Notes: generated by a model from the sequence alone, not told the origin. A stretch of 21,332 bases of DNA from an uncultured Elusimicrobia bacterium (GCA_937916125.1 CALGGE010000029.1:1-21332); one strand, 5' to 3'; counted from the first letter of the stretch, positions 8,106-16,461 are shown. Made by a program: numbers and translations.

Positions 8106-8133
8106 TTGTAATATTTTTAAAAAATGGTATAAT
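8106..8133 (+). promoter_or_regulatory. Extended -10 promoter of typA
   Basis: TTGTAA (8106-8111), 16-bp spacer, then TATAAT (8128-8133) preceded by TGG, an extended -10. Predicted start near 8140 leaves a leader of about 45 nt before typA. It is divergent from the adk promoter. Confidence 0.7.
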
Positions 8134-8184
8134 TAAAAACTTCAATAAAAATTTTGTTCGAGAAAAATACAAACGAGGTACGAT

Positions 8185-10026
8185 ATGTTAAGAGAAGATG
8201 TTCGAAATGTTGCAATTATTGCCCACGTAGATCACGGTAAAACAACAATAGTAGATTCTATGTTAAAACTTGCGGGACAATGGACCGTAAAACAGGACGA
8301 AGCACAGGATATGGTGCTTGATTCCGACCCTATAGAAAGAGAAAGAGGGATAACCATTCTTGCAAAGTGTACTTCAATAAATTATAACAATCATACCATA
8401 AACATTGTCGATACTCCGGGACACGCCGATTTCGGTAGTGAAGTGGAACGAGTTTTAAAAATGGTTGACGGTGCAATCCTTATGGTAGATGCCGCCGAAG
8501 GTCCTATGCCACAGACGAGATTTGTGCTAAGGAAGGCTTTGGAACTGGGACTCAATCCGATAGTTGTAATAAATAAAATGGATAAGCCGCAGGCAAATGC
8601 AAGCAAAGCTATCGACGATATTTTTGAACTTTTTATGAAACTTGGTGCTACGGACAGGCAGTTGGATTTCCCAATATTTTACGCTTCAGGTCGAGATGGC
8701 TGGGCAAGCACGATGATAGATAAAAAAGGAACGGATGTCGCACCTCTTTTGGACGGTATAATAAAATATGTTCCAGCACCGGAAGCCGATAAAGAAAAAC
8801 CTCTTCAAATGCAGATAACAATGATAGACTACAATAACTTTTTGGGAAGAGTCGGTATAGGCAGAATTTTAAACGGTGCAATCAAAAAAGGTCAAACTGT
8901 TTTGCTTGTAAATAAAGATGAAACCAAGCAAGCCAAAGCCGTAAAAATAGAAAAGTTTTTGGGACTTTCAAAAGTGGAAGTCGAAGACGCCTATGCGGGC
9001 GATATAGTTTCCATATCGGGGCTTGAAGGATTGAAAGTCGGCGATACCGTCTGTCAGCTTGACAATCCGCTTCCGCTTGAACCTTTGGCAATAGACGAGC
9101 CGACAATATCAATGGATTTTCTTGTTAACGATTCTCCTTTTGCGGGACGTGAGGGAAAATTCTTAACATCTCGTCATTTAAAATCTCGTCTTGAAAAAGA
9201 AGCTCAAACAAATGTCGGTTTAAAAGTTGAAGAGCTCGAGGGCGAGGGCAGATTTAAAGTTTCCGGGCGAGGAGAACTTCATTTAACCGTTCTGATAGAA
9301 AATATGAGAAGAGAGGGGTTTGAACTTGCCGTATCAAGCCCGGAAGTTATTTTTAAGGAAGTTGACGGGCAGATGTGCGAACCTATGGAATATCTTATTC
9401 TTGATATAGATTCCGATTTTCAGGGAGTAGTTTTTGAACTTATCGGTAAAAGAAGTGCAAGGCTTGAAAATATGGTCAGCGAGGGAAAAGACCATCTTCG
9501 TTTGGAATACATTGTCCCGTCCAGAGCATTAATCGGTTTTAAAAACGAGTTTTTAACCGCCACCAAAGGAACGGGAATTATGCACCACAGTTTTTACGGA
9601 TATTTGCCGAAAGCAGATATTTCTTCCATAAGGGGCAACGGTGTATTTATTGCCATGGCGGCAGGAAAAACTACCGCTTATGCTCTGCATAATTTGGAAG
9701 ACGGCGGGCAGATGTTTGTCGGTCCGGGAGAAGAAGTATATGAGGGAATGATTGTCGGTCAAAATTCCCGTGAAAGAGACCTTGTCGTTAATCCGTGCAA
9801 ACCTAAAAAGCTTACCAATATGAGAAGTAAAGCTGCCGACGAAGCATTAACGCTTACTCCGCACAGAGTTATGAGTTTGGAACAGTCCGTAGAATATATT
9901 GCTCCCGACGAGCTTGTAGAAATTACACCTACGGCTTTAAGATTGAGAAAGAAAATTTTAGGTGCGTTGGACAGAAAAAGAACCGCCAGAAACGAGAGAT
10001 ATGAAGAAGCGATGATGGAAGAATAG
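8185..10026 (+). CDS. typA: Ribosome-associated GTPase TypA/BipA
   Basis: The 613-residue length is normal for the family. The GTPase domain has G1 AHVDHGKTT (about 13-21), switch II DTPGHADFG and G4 NKMDKP. EF-Tu domain 2-like, EF-G III/V-like and the BipA-specific C-terminal domain (SRALIGFKNEFLTATKGTGI, then MRSKAADEALTLTPHRVMSLEQ) follow. BipA binds the ribosome at the EF-G site and supports 50S assembly and growth under stress or cold. GAGG precedes ATG. The gene ends directly against the left queE-flanking repeat. Confidence 0.97.
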   Translation: MLREDVRNVAIIAHVDHGKTTIVDSMLKLAGQWTVKQDEAQDMVLDSDPIERERGITILAKCTSINYNNHTINIVDTPGHADFGSEVERVLKMVDGAILMVDAAEGPMPQTRFVLRKALELGLNPIVVINKMDKPQANASKAIDDIFELFMKLGATDRQLDFPIFYASGRDGWASTMIDKKGTDVAPLLDGIIKYVPAPEADKEKPLQMQITMIDYNNFLGRVGIGRILNGAIKKGQTVLLVNKDETKQAKAVKIEKFLGLSKVEVEDAYAGDIVSISGLEGLKVGDTVCQLDNPLPLEPLAIDEPTISMDFLVNDSPFAGREGKFLTSRHLKSRLEKEAQTNVGLKVEELEGEGRFKVSGRGELHLTVLIENMRREGFELAVSSPEVIFKEVDGQMCEPMEYLILDIDSDFQGVVFELIGKRSARLENMVSEGKDHLRLEYIVPSRALIGFKNEFLTATKGTGIMHHSFYGYLPKADISSIRGNGVFIAMAAGKTTAYALHNLEDGGQMFVGPGEEVYEGMIVGQNSRERDLVVNPCKPKKLTNMRSKAADEALTLTPHRVMSLEQSVEYIAPDELVEITPTALRLRKKILGALDRKRTARNERYEEAMMEE

Positions 10027-10212
10027 GAACAAAAAGCGAAACTTTTTGTTGTTGAACAGTTGAGAACGGAAATGTACAATGTATGATGTACAATGTACAA
10101 TGAACGGAAAACGGAAACGACGAGATTCTTCACTACGTTCAGAATGACAACAACTACAACAGCGAGATGCTTCGACAAGCTCAGCATGACAGAACGACAG
10201 TTGAAGAGTTGA
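10027..10212 (+). repeat. Left inverted-repeat arm flanking queE
   Basis: The arm comprises GAACAAAAAGCGAA (10027-10040), then a 110-bp block 10051-10160 (starting GTTGAACAGTTGA, containing heptamers and GATTCTTCACTACGTTCAG), then a 35-bp insertion 10161-10195, then 17 bp (10196-10212). The 110-bp block matches the reverse complement of 11031-11140 with four differences by my count, and the last 17 bp match 11014-11030 exactly. Confidence 0.9.
10161..10195 (+). repeat. 35-bp repeat unit inserted in the left arm
   Basis: This block (containing ATGCTTCGACAAGCTCAGC) is present in the left arm and exactly missing from the right arm, so the two arms show the site before and after insertion (or deletion). 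Units of this CTTCGACAAGCTCAG type are widespread in unrelated bacterial genomes and often produce spurious protein calls. Confidence 0.75.
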
Positions 10213-10247
10213 TGATGCGGAGCAAATTTTGGAAATTCGGAGGACAG

Positions 10248-10979
10248 ATGGTCAGAGGTAATGAGGTGTCGGCAGTTCCCGTAGCAGAGGTATTTTTTTC
10301 ATATCAGGGTGAGGGTATATACGCGGGACAACCTCAAATTTTTGTTCGTTTTTCAGGATGCAATTTACGTTGCAACTACTGCGACACTACAAAAGCCTTA
10401 ACCGCAACTGCAGATAAGGATACAAAATATTTTACCGCACAGGCATTAAGCGAATATATTTTAAATATTTATGAAAAAAATAAAAAATTATTTTTTAACA
10501 AACGTGGCAAACCTGTTATTTCTTTTACGGGCGGAGAACCTTTGATATATGCCGAATTTTTGACGGAACTGTTCCGTAAATATATCAAAAAAATTTTTAG
10601 CATTTATATGGAAACTAACGGCTCTCTGCCGGAACAAATAAAAAAAATTTATAAGTATTGTGATGTTGTTGCCATGGATATAAAATTTAAATCCGCCTGC
10701 GGGACGGATTTATTAAAAAAACATAAAGAATTTTTGGAAATATGTAAAGATAAAGCTTTTATTAAAACCGTAATTACAGAAGATACAAAAAAGGAAGAAT
10801 TTATTAAAGCAGTTGAACTTATATCAAAAACTTCAAAAAAAATAAAATTTGTTATTCAGCCTTCGGGTTTTGATGATGTTATAAATAAAAAAGTTTTTGA
10901 GTTTTATTCAATAGCCGTAAACAAACTTGAAGATGTTAGAATTTTACCTCAATTGCATAAACTTTGGCAAATCGCTTAA
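10248..10979 (+). CDS. queE: 7-carboxy-7-deazaguanine synthase (radical SAM)
   Basis: QueE rearranges 6-carboxy-5,6,7,8-tetrahydropterin to 7-carboxy-7-deazaguanine, the middle step to preQ0. The 243-residue protein has the FSYQGEG substrate motif (17-23), the cluster motif C38xxxC42xxC45 (GCNLRCNYCD), and SFTGGEPL and METNGS SAM motifs. Start chosen at 10248 because GGAGG lies 4 nt upstream; the frame opens earlier at 10167, but those residues are repeat-derived and unlikely to be native. It is on the opposite strand from queD-queC and between inverted repeats. Confidence 0.94.
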   Translation: MVRGNEVSAVPVAEVFFSYQGEGIYAGQPQIFVRFSGCNLRCNYCDTTKALTATADKDTKYFTAQALSEYILNIYEKNKKLFFNKRGKPVISFTGGEPLIYAEFLTELFRKYIKKIFSIYMETNGSLPEQIKKIYKYCDVVAMDIKFKSACGTDLLKKHKEFLEICKDKAFIKTVITEDTKKEEFIKAVELISKTSKKIKFVIQPSGFDDVINKKVFEFYSIAVNKLEDVRILPQLHKLWQIA

Positions 10980-11013
10980 TCCTGCCGTTGTCGGTAGTTG
11001 TCGTTGAAACTTT

Positions 11014-11163
11014 TCAACTCTTCAACTGTCGTTGTAGTTGTTGTCATTCTGAACGTAGTGAAGAATCTCGTCGTTTCCGTTTTCCATTCATTGTACATTG
11101 TACATCATACATTGTACATTGTCGTTTTCAACTGTTCAACTAAAATCGCTTCGCTTTTTGTTC
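11014..11163 (-). repeat. Right inverted-repeat arm flanking queE
   Basis: This is the reverse-complement counterpart of the left arm: 11014-11030 (17 bp), 11031-11140 (110 bp) and 11150-11163 (GAACAAAAAGCGAA on the minus strand), lacking the 35-bp insertion. It overlaps the 3' end of queC. Confidence 0.9.
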
Positions 11164-11818
11164 TAATCGTCGGGTCTTCTACGCCTGCTTCTTTAAATCC
11201 TTTAGCTCTTAACTTACAAGAATCACATTTTCCGCAGGGTTTATCTTTGCCGTTATAACAACTCCAAGTTTTTTCATAAGGGACTTTCAATTTCATACCG
11301 AGCTTAATTATATCGCCTTTCGAATATTTTTCTATCGGTGCAACAATTTCTATTCCGTTACCCAACGCTTTCATCACTTTTTGCATAGCCTTTAAATATT
11401 GCGGTGTACAGTCGGGATAAGAAGAAAAATCAACGGCATTTATTCCTATAAAAATTTTTTGAGCATTTATAGTTTCGGCATAAGAAATCGCATAGGATAA
11501 AAAGATTGTGTTTCTGCCCGGCACGTATGTGGATGGTACAAAACCGGCTTTTATGGTTCTGTGTTCGGGAATTTTGTGTTCCGTACCGATTAATGAACTT
11601 TTATTCCACGGGACGGAAGTTTTAATTACATGATATTGAAGTTTTAAACTTTTGGCAAAATTAACGGCATTTTCCACTTCTTTCTTATGACGTTGTCCGT
11701 AATCAAAAATTAAACAATGGCAATCATAACCTTTACTCATTGCATAATATAATACCGTAGTGGAATCAAGCCCGCTTGAAAATAAAACGACAGCTTTTTC
11801 CGTAAAAATTTTTTTCAT
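11105..11818 (-). CDS. queC: 7-cyano-7-deazaguanine (preQ0) synthase
   Basis: QueC converts 7-carboxy-7-deazaguanine to preQ0 with ATP and ammonia. The 237-residue product has the PP-loop SSGLDS (14-19) and a C-terminal zinc site C187, C195, C198, C201. The start at 11818 overlaps the queD stop as ATGA, favoured over an in-frame ATG 12 codons upstream, inside queD. The family normally ends shortly after the DPT motif (here 215-217). Residues 219-237 (RTKSEAILVEQL...) are encoded by the right queE-flanking repeat, so the natural C-terminus appears to have been replaced or extended. Confidence 0.95.
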   Translation of the reverse strand: MKKIFTEKAVVLFSSGLDSTTVLYYAMSKGYDCHCLIFDYGQRHKKEVENAVNFAKSLKLQYHVIKTSVPWNKSSLIGTEHKIPEHRTIKAGFVPSTYVPGRNTIFLSYAISYAETINAQKIFIGINAVDFSSYPDCTPQYLKAMQKVMKALGNGIEIVAPIEKYSKGDIIKLGMKLKVPYEKTWSCYNGKDKPCGKCDSCKLRAKGFKEAGVEDPTIRTKSEAILVEQLKTTMYNV

Positions 11819-12183
11819 AAACTTACTACCGCCTGTGAAGTATCGCTTTCCCACACTTCAACTTCATATACTTTTATATCTTCCGTTTCAAAAACTTTCA
11901 TTTCGTTAAAAATAAATGCGGCAATGTTTTCCGCAGTGGGATTTATTTTATTAAAAGGTTCCGTTTCGTTTAAATATTTGTGATCGAGTTTTGCCATAAT
12001 TGTACCGAGCCGTGCTTTCATATCTGTAAAATCAACAAGCATACCTATTTCGTCAAGTTTTGTACCGCACAAACATACGCGTACTTTCCAGTTATGTCCG
12101 TGCAGATTTTCGCATTTACCTTTATACCCTCTTAATGCGTGTGCCGAAGAAAATTTACTGAATACGGAAACTTTATATTTCAT
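11815..12183 (-). CDS. queD: 6-carboxy-5,6,7,8-tetrahydropterin synthase
   Basis: QueD makes 6-carboxytetrahydropterin from 7,8-dihydroneopterin triphosphate. The 122-residue protein has the zinc ligands His15, His28 and His30 (SSAHAL and ENLHGHNW), catalytic Cys24 and the DHKYLN motif at about 67. The ATG at 12183 has AAGGTG 10 nt upstream; an alternative GTG at 12189 overlaps the murI stop (GTGA). It is coupled by ATGA overlap to queC. Confidence 0.95.
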   Translation of the reverse strand: MKYKVSVFSKFSSAHALRGYKGKCENLHGHNWKVRVCLCGTKLDEIGMLVDFTDMKARLGTIMAKLDHKYLNETEPFNKINPTAENIAAFIFNEMKVFETEDIKVYEVEVWESDTSQAVVSL

Positions 12184-12185
12184 TT

Positions 12186-12995
12186 TCACTTCACCTTTTT
12201 TACGTTTTGTATTTTATTGCCTAAAAATTTGTTACCGATAGCTTTAAACTTTTCGGGACTGTCACTTACAAAAAATTTATATTTCCCTTTACCCGCTTTT
12301 TTCAACATACATTTTTCTTTTAAAAGAGTTTGCACACGTAACGCTACGGCACTTGCGGAATCGACGATATTTATCTTATCACCTATAACTTTTTTAATTG
12401 TCTTTTTCAGCAACGGATAATGAGTACATCCGAGAATAATGGTATCAATATTTTTATTCAACAAATCTTTTATATAAACTTTTATTATATCTTCCGTTAT
12501 TTTGCCGTCGCACCATCCCTCTTCTACAAGCGGTACAAACAGCGGGCATGCTTTTGAAAAACAATTTATATTTTTATCATATTTTTTTATTTCTTTTTCA
12601 TAAGCTTTGCTTTTTATCGTACCTTCAGTTCCTATAACGCCTATTTTTTTATTTTTAGTTATTTGTGCGGAAAGTACAGAACCTGCCTTTATAACACCTA
12701 TTATGGGAATATTAACAATTTTTTTTAAATAGTCCAAACTGAACGCGGAAGCGGTATTACAGGCTATAACTATCATCTTAACGTCTTTTGATATAAGAAA
12801 CTTTGAAATTTCTACCGCGAAATCCGTAACTATTTTTTTTGATTTTGTCCCGTAAGGAACATGTGCCGTATCACCGAAATAAATAATATTTTCGTTCGGC
12901 ATAAGTTTTGAAACGGCAGACATAACGGTCAGCCCGCCAAAGCCCGAATCAAAAATTCCTATAGGTTTATTATTTAACGTTTTCTTTTCTTGCAT
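12186..12995 (-). CDS. murI: Glutamate racemase
   Basis: MurI makes D-glutamate for peptidoglycan. The 269-residue protein has FDSGFGGLTV (15-24), the first catalytic Cys79 in ACNTAS and the second Cys190 with His192 in GCTHYPLL. It overlaps the 3' end of the amidase gene by 26 bp and is followed immediately by queD, so wall and queuosine genes are cotranscribed. The lysine-rich tail (KIQNVKKVK) is longer than needed for the core. Confidence 0.96.
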   Translation of the reverse strand: MQEKKTLNNKPIGIFDSGFGGLTVMSAVSKLMPNENIIYFGDTAHVPYGTKSKKIVTDFAVEISKFLISKDVKMIVIACNTASAFSLDYLKKIVNIPIIGVIKAGSVLSAQITKNKKIGVIGTEGTIKSKAYEKEIKKYDKNINCFSKACPLFVPLVEEGWCDGKITEDIIKVYIKDLLNKNIDTIILGCTHYPLLKKTIKKVIGDKINIVDSASAVALRVQTLLKEKCMLKKAGKGKYKFFVSDSPEKFKAIGNKFLGNKIQNVKKVK

Positions 12996-14823
12996 AATAT
13001 TTTTTTACACCCTCATATATAGCATCGGCAACGGACTTCTGAAAACTTGATTTTTGCAATTTCGCTTCTTCGGTATAGTTGCTTAAGTATGCACTCTCCA
13101 CAAGTACCGAAGCCATCTGTGTACCTCTGAGAACATAGAAGTTCGCCTGTTTTGTTCCTCTGTTGGGAATTTTTAATCTTCCGGTAGCTTCTCCGGCAAT
13201 AAGACCGGCAAGTTCGGAAGATTCGTTTATATATTCGGTAAATGCCATAGACCACAAAAGTTTTTGCAATGCGGTTGTTTTTTCGTCATCGGCATCTTCC
13301 AAAGCGATAACGGAATTTTCCAAAGTTTGCGTGGAGAACGCTTCCGTATCGGATGCATTTTCGGACAAGAAATACACTTCAAATCCGGAATTTTCTCTCT
13401 TAAGGTTTGCGTTACAATGAACGGATATAAACAGATCGGCTTTTTTCTTATTTGCGATATCGGCTCTTTTTACAAGAGGAATAAATTTATCATCATCCCT
13501 TGTAAGTATAACCTTAAAATTCTTATCTCTCTTAAATATTTTTTCCAGCTGTAAAACTATTGCCAAATTAATGTCTTTTTCTTTTACGCCGTGAGGTCCG
13601 ACCGCACCGGGATCATGCCCGCCGTGTCCCGCATCAAGAACTATAATTTTAGCATCTTTTGAAATATCTTTTTTCTTCGGCACGGGCATTATATCTTTAA
13701 AACTTTCCGTATCATCAACAAGCGTATAACTGTTATCAATAATATTGTCATCGGCAACAATATTTGTTTTTATGTTTTTAACTTTTTCGTTGGAACTGTC
13801 GTCCTCATATTCTTTTTCATCCGGGTTTGACAAAACTTCCGACTCGTCGGCAATTACTTTTTTGTCCATAACGGGGACATCTGTTTCCGAAACGATTTCG
13901 ATTTTTTTCGTTTCTTTTGTTTTTGCCGCGACAACGGTACTTTCGGACTTTCCTTTTACTTTATTTTCCACTTTATCTTCGGTAAGTTTTTTATCCGTTT
14001 CGGCTACAGTATCAGCCAAATATATTTCACGCGGTTTAGCCATATTTACCGGCTTAGAATGGTTTATGTCAACCACTAACTTCAACGGTCTTTTATACTT
14101 TTTTATTTTAACCGAGCTCGGCGTCTGTGCCAAATTTATGGTAAAAACCGCCTCTCTGCCTACGGTTTCATAAGAAATATCTTTTATTGCACCGTTATCG
14201 GCTATAACACTGTCTTTGGCAACTTTGCCTCTTTGAAATGCAATTATAATTGAATTTTTACCTTTCTTTACGGTGTGCGTCATTTTCTCTTCAAGCTCTA
14301 TTACAATTTCCGTGTTATCGGCCCTCGTATAATATCGGACTGCGGAAATGTTGGATTTTGACGTAACGTTAAGTATTTGGTTTTTGGCATCAAATTTAAC
14401 AACGGTATCGGAAATTTCCGAAAAATTCTTCAATTCCAAAAACTCCGCCGGAACATACACTACTCCGTCAACCATCAACGACGGAACGGACAATTTATCT
14501 TTTTTTCTGCCGAAAGAAACTTTCCTTGTATCATAATAAATATCTGCCGATCTGTTATTTAAATTTAACGAAACTTTCTTACTTACGGAATACCATTGTT
14601 GTCTTGCATTAAACAAAGTTGCAATTTCCTTAAGAGAAAAAAATTTGCTTCCGGAAATATCGTATATATTCATACCGTCGTAATTATTCCCGTCCAAAAT
14701 TACGTTTAGTTTCTGTGTGTCAATATTCGTCTGCGTACCGATACTGACATTATCTTCGGCATTACAAATATTTATCGCAAACGAAAAAAACAATGATAAA
14801 ACAAAAGTTAATAATTTTTTCAT
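12970..14823 (-). CDS. N-acetylmuramoyl-L-alanine amidase, AMIN + Amidase_3
   Basis: This is a 617-residue exported cell-wall hydrolase (AmiC-like). Signal peptide 1-22. Residues about 38-155 look like a copper amine oxidase N-terminal-like repeat domain (FFSLKEIATLFNARQQW, then VDGVVYVPAEFLEL). An AMIN domain, which in relatives targets the protein to septal or pole peptidoglycan, lies at about 160-255. A Lys/Glu/Asp/Ser-rich linker spans about 265-385, and the Amidase_3 domain 391-610 carries zinc ligands His400 (DAGHGG), Glu415 and His469 (SVHCN), and catalytic Glu576 (VLVESAYLSN). An alpha-helical insert at about 495-545, typical of autoinhibited AmiC enzymes, is present. It is 7 bp downstream of the unknown exported protein. 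Confidence 0.92.
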   Translation of the reverse strand: MKKLLTFVLSLFFSFAINICNAEDNVSIGTQTNIDTQKLNVILDGNNYDGMNIYDISGSKFFSLKEIATLFNARQQWYSVSKKVSLNLNNRSADIYYDTRKVSFGRKKDKLSVPSLMVDGVVYVPAEFLELKNFSEISDTVVKFDAKNQILNVTSKSNISAVRYYTRADNTEIVIELEEKMTHTVKKGKNSIIIAFQRGKVAKDSVIADNGAIKDISYETVGREAVFTINLAQTPSSVKIKKYKRPLKLVVDINHSKPVNMAKPREIYLADTVAETDKKLTEDKVENKVKGKSESTVVAAKTKETKKIEIVSETDVPVMDKKVIADESEVLSNPDEKEYEDDSSNEKVKNIKTNIVADDNIIDNSYTLVDDTESFKDIMPVPKKKDISKDAKIIVLDAGHGGHDPGAVGPHGVKEKDINLAIVLQLEKIFKRDKNFKVILTRDDDKFIPLVKRADIANKKKADLFISVHCNANLKRENSGFEVYFLSENASDTEAFSTQTLENSVIALEDADDEKTTALQKLLWSMAFTEYINESSELAGLIAGEATGRLKIPNRGTKQANFYVLRGTQMASVLVESAYLSNYTEEAKLQKSSFQKSVADAIYEGVKKYYARKENVK

Positions 14824-14830
14824 AATAAAC

Positions 14831-16387
14831 CTAATTTTTATAATTAAACATATCTATCTGCAACGGAGAATTTTTAAACAATTTTTCTTTATTCGACGCA
14901 GTTTCTATAAAGTCAACAGGTTCTCCGTCTTTAACCGCCACAACCTGATAATACCAGTTAAACGGATTGCCTCTTAAAATATCCGACGGTATTGAAATTT
15001 TTGTTCTGCTTACGGTATCGAAAGTTTTAATAAGTTCAACCGCATTTGCCATAAACTTATATACGCTTATATTTTCCGGTGTTACTCTGACGGCATATTC
15101 CCAACCGTGTTCCGGTTGCATAAATACATTTACGGGGCGTATTCCTCTTTGCTCTCCGGCATAAGCAAGTGCATTCATATCGATATAAATATCATAATAA
15201 TCTGTTTTCTCCGAAGACATATTAGTTTCAAAAGTTACGGAATTTCCGTTATTCGTAACGGTAAATGCAGTAAAATATTCACCGAAATTATTTATTCTTA
15301 CGGCTTTATTTGAAATTCTCGTAAAACTGCAAACTTCTTTACCTGAGGAATTGTTACCCGAATTCAGAGAAAGAATATCCTCATAATCTTTTAAATTAGG
15401 TTGTTTTTTATTAAGCACACGGAAAATATTCGTATAAGAAATATCAAAAAGTTTTTCTCCGCTTTTATCGTCGGTATTTATACCGTTTATAACCTTATAG
15501 CTGTACATATTGGACATTTCGTCCTCAAGTATTTGATATACTTCGGAGTTTTTATCGCTTTCCTGCAATTCTTTATCCGCAAGATATAATTTTAATTTAT
15601 TTTCTGCAGGGACATCCTGTACGGATGCCATATCAAAATCTTCGTTTCTTTTTGTTCTGTACAGATAGTACGCGGCATCTGTCGGCAAGACCGCCGTAAT
15701 ATTTTGAGTTGTTTCAATATAATTTATCAGGTTCAGCATAAACCAATCGTTTTTCATTTGTGCCTGCGTTAAAATTATGGGAGTATATTCCGCCGTCAAC
15801 GATGAAAAGAAGCTCCTCATTTTGGCATTGTTGTTCGGTATATCGTAATAAGAAACAAAAAGAGCAACTCCGTTCTTAAAGAAAACACCTTTTGTTTTTT
15901 CGTTTTCCGCCTTTGCCGTCGTCCATAAAATATTGTATCCGTAAAATGCACTTAAAATATCGTCGTCAAGCACCGAACCGCTTAAAAACATACCGTGTTT
16001 ATTTTTTTCAAACGTACTTCTGTAAGAATCTTTATAATTTTGTAAAAAATCGTTAAAAGCTTCCGTTTTATCAAGTATCGTCGAAGAACTTAACTTTATT
16101 TGTGAAGATATTAAAGGGAAATAAGGTTCGGTTATTTTCACCGTCGGTTCTATCTTTCGTGCCGTTATTAATCTCTGTATGTTTTTATTGATATATTTTG
16201 CGGTATCAAAAGGTGCAGACAAACAAAACTTGTCACAAGACTCCATCTTATCAATAACTTTTGTCGGAACATTTTCAAAACTCTCCGCAAAGAATATGAT
16301 ATTTTTTACGGCGAAAGCACTGCTCGGCGATACAAACAATATCGCAGATACTAAAACTATAAATAATTTTCCTCTGATATTTTTCAT
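14831..16387 (-). CDS. Exported 518-residue protein, possible degenerate GH57-like plus glucodextranase-C-like domains
   Basis: Not firmly recognised. A signal peptide covers about 1-27 (KLFIVLVSAILFVSPSSAFA). Residues about 30-240 include HGMFLSGSVLDDDILSAFYG, which recalls the GxWPSEGSVS segment of GH57-type glycosidases but lacks the Glu expected there. The C-terminal half (about 360-510), with DYYDIYIDMNALAYAG and SRTKISIPSDILRGNPFNWY, recalls the DOMON-like C-terminal module of glucodextranases and could bind sugar. Both assignments come from memory of motifs and are tentative. It is the first gene of the amidase-murI-queD-queC operon, so an envelope role is plausible. The predicted promoter lies so close that the transcript may be leaderless. 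Confidence 0.6.
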   Translation of the reverse strand: MKNIRGKLFIVLVSAILFVSPSSAFAVKNIIFFAESFENVPTKVIDKMESCDKFCLSAPFDTAKYINKNIQRLITARKIEPTVKITEPYFPLISSQIKLSSSTILDKTEAFNDFLQNYKDSYRSTFEKNKHGMFLSGSVLDDDILSAFYGYNILWTTAKAENEKTKGVFFKNGVALFVSYYDIPNNNAKMRSFFSSLTAEYTPIILTQAQMKNDWFMLNLINYIETTQNITAVLPTDAAYYLYRTKRNEDFDMASVQDVPAENKLKLYLADKELQESDKNSEVYQILEDEMSNMYSYKVINGINTDDKSGEKLFDISYTNIFRVLNKKQPNLKDYEDILSLNSGNNSSGKEVCSFTRISNKAVRINNFGEYFTAFTVTNNGNSVTFETNMSSEKTDYYDIYIDMNALAYAGEQRGIRPVNVFMQPEHGWEYAVRVTPENISVYKFMANAVELIKTFDTVSRTKISIPSDILRGNPFNWYYQVVAVKDGEPVDFIETASNKEKLFKNSPLQIDMFNYKN

Positions 16388-16395
16388 AACAGATT

Positions 16396-16424
16396 ATTAT
16401 ACAATAAAAAAACATCAAAGGCAA
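16396..16424 (-). promoter_or_regulatory. Promoter of the exported protein-amidase-murI-queDC operon
   Basis: On the minus strand TTGCCT (16424-16419), 17-bp spacer and TATAAT (16401-16396). The -10 ends only 8 nt before the ATG at 16387, so transcription should start within about 0-3 nt of the start codon, and no Shine-Dalgarno sequence fits. Confidence 0.65.
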
Positions 16425-16461
16425 TTTTTTTAAATAAAATATCAACATCAGCAAAAACAAT

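Noticed and set aside
7196..8191. 331-codon plus-strand open frame opposite adk
   Set aside because: It lies antisense to a certain adk gene, includes intergenic repeats and promoters, and resembles no family; it is a shadow frame.
9759..10187. Minus-strand frame starting MLSLSKH and containing VILNVVKNL
   Set aside because: These peptides are translations of dispersed DNA repeats plus antisense typA, a well-known source of false proteins.
10167..10247. Upstream extension of QueE (MLRQAQHDRTTVEEL)
   Set aside because: It is repeat-derived; the ATG at 10248 has GGAGG upstream and gives a normal family N-terminus.
10998..11258. Plus-strand frame containing VVVVVILNVVKNL
   Set aside because: It is the repeat arm translated and the antisense of queC; no ribosome-binding site.
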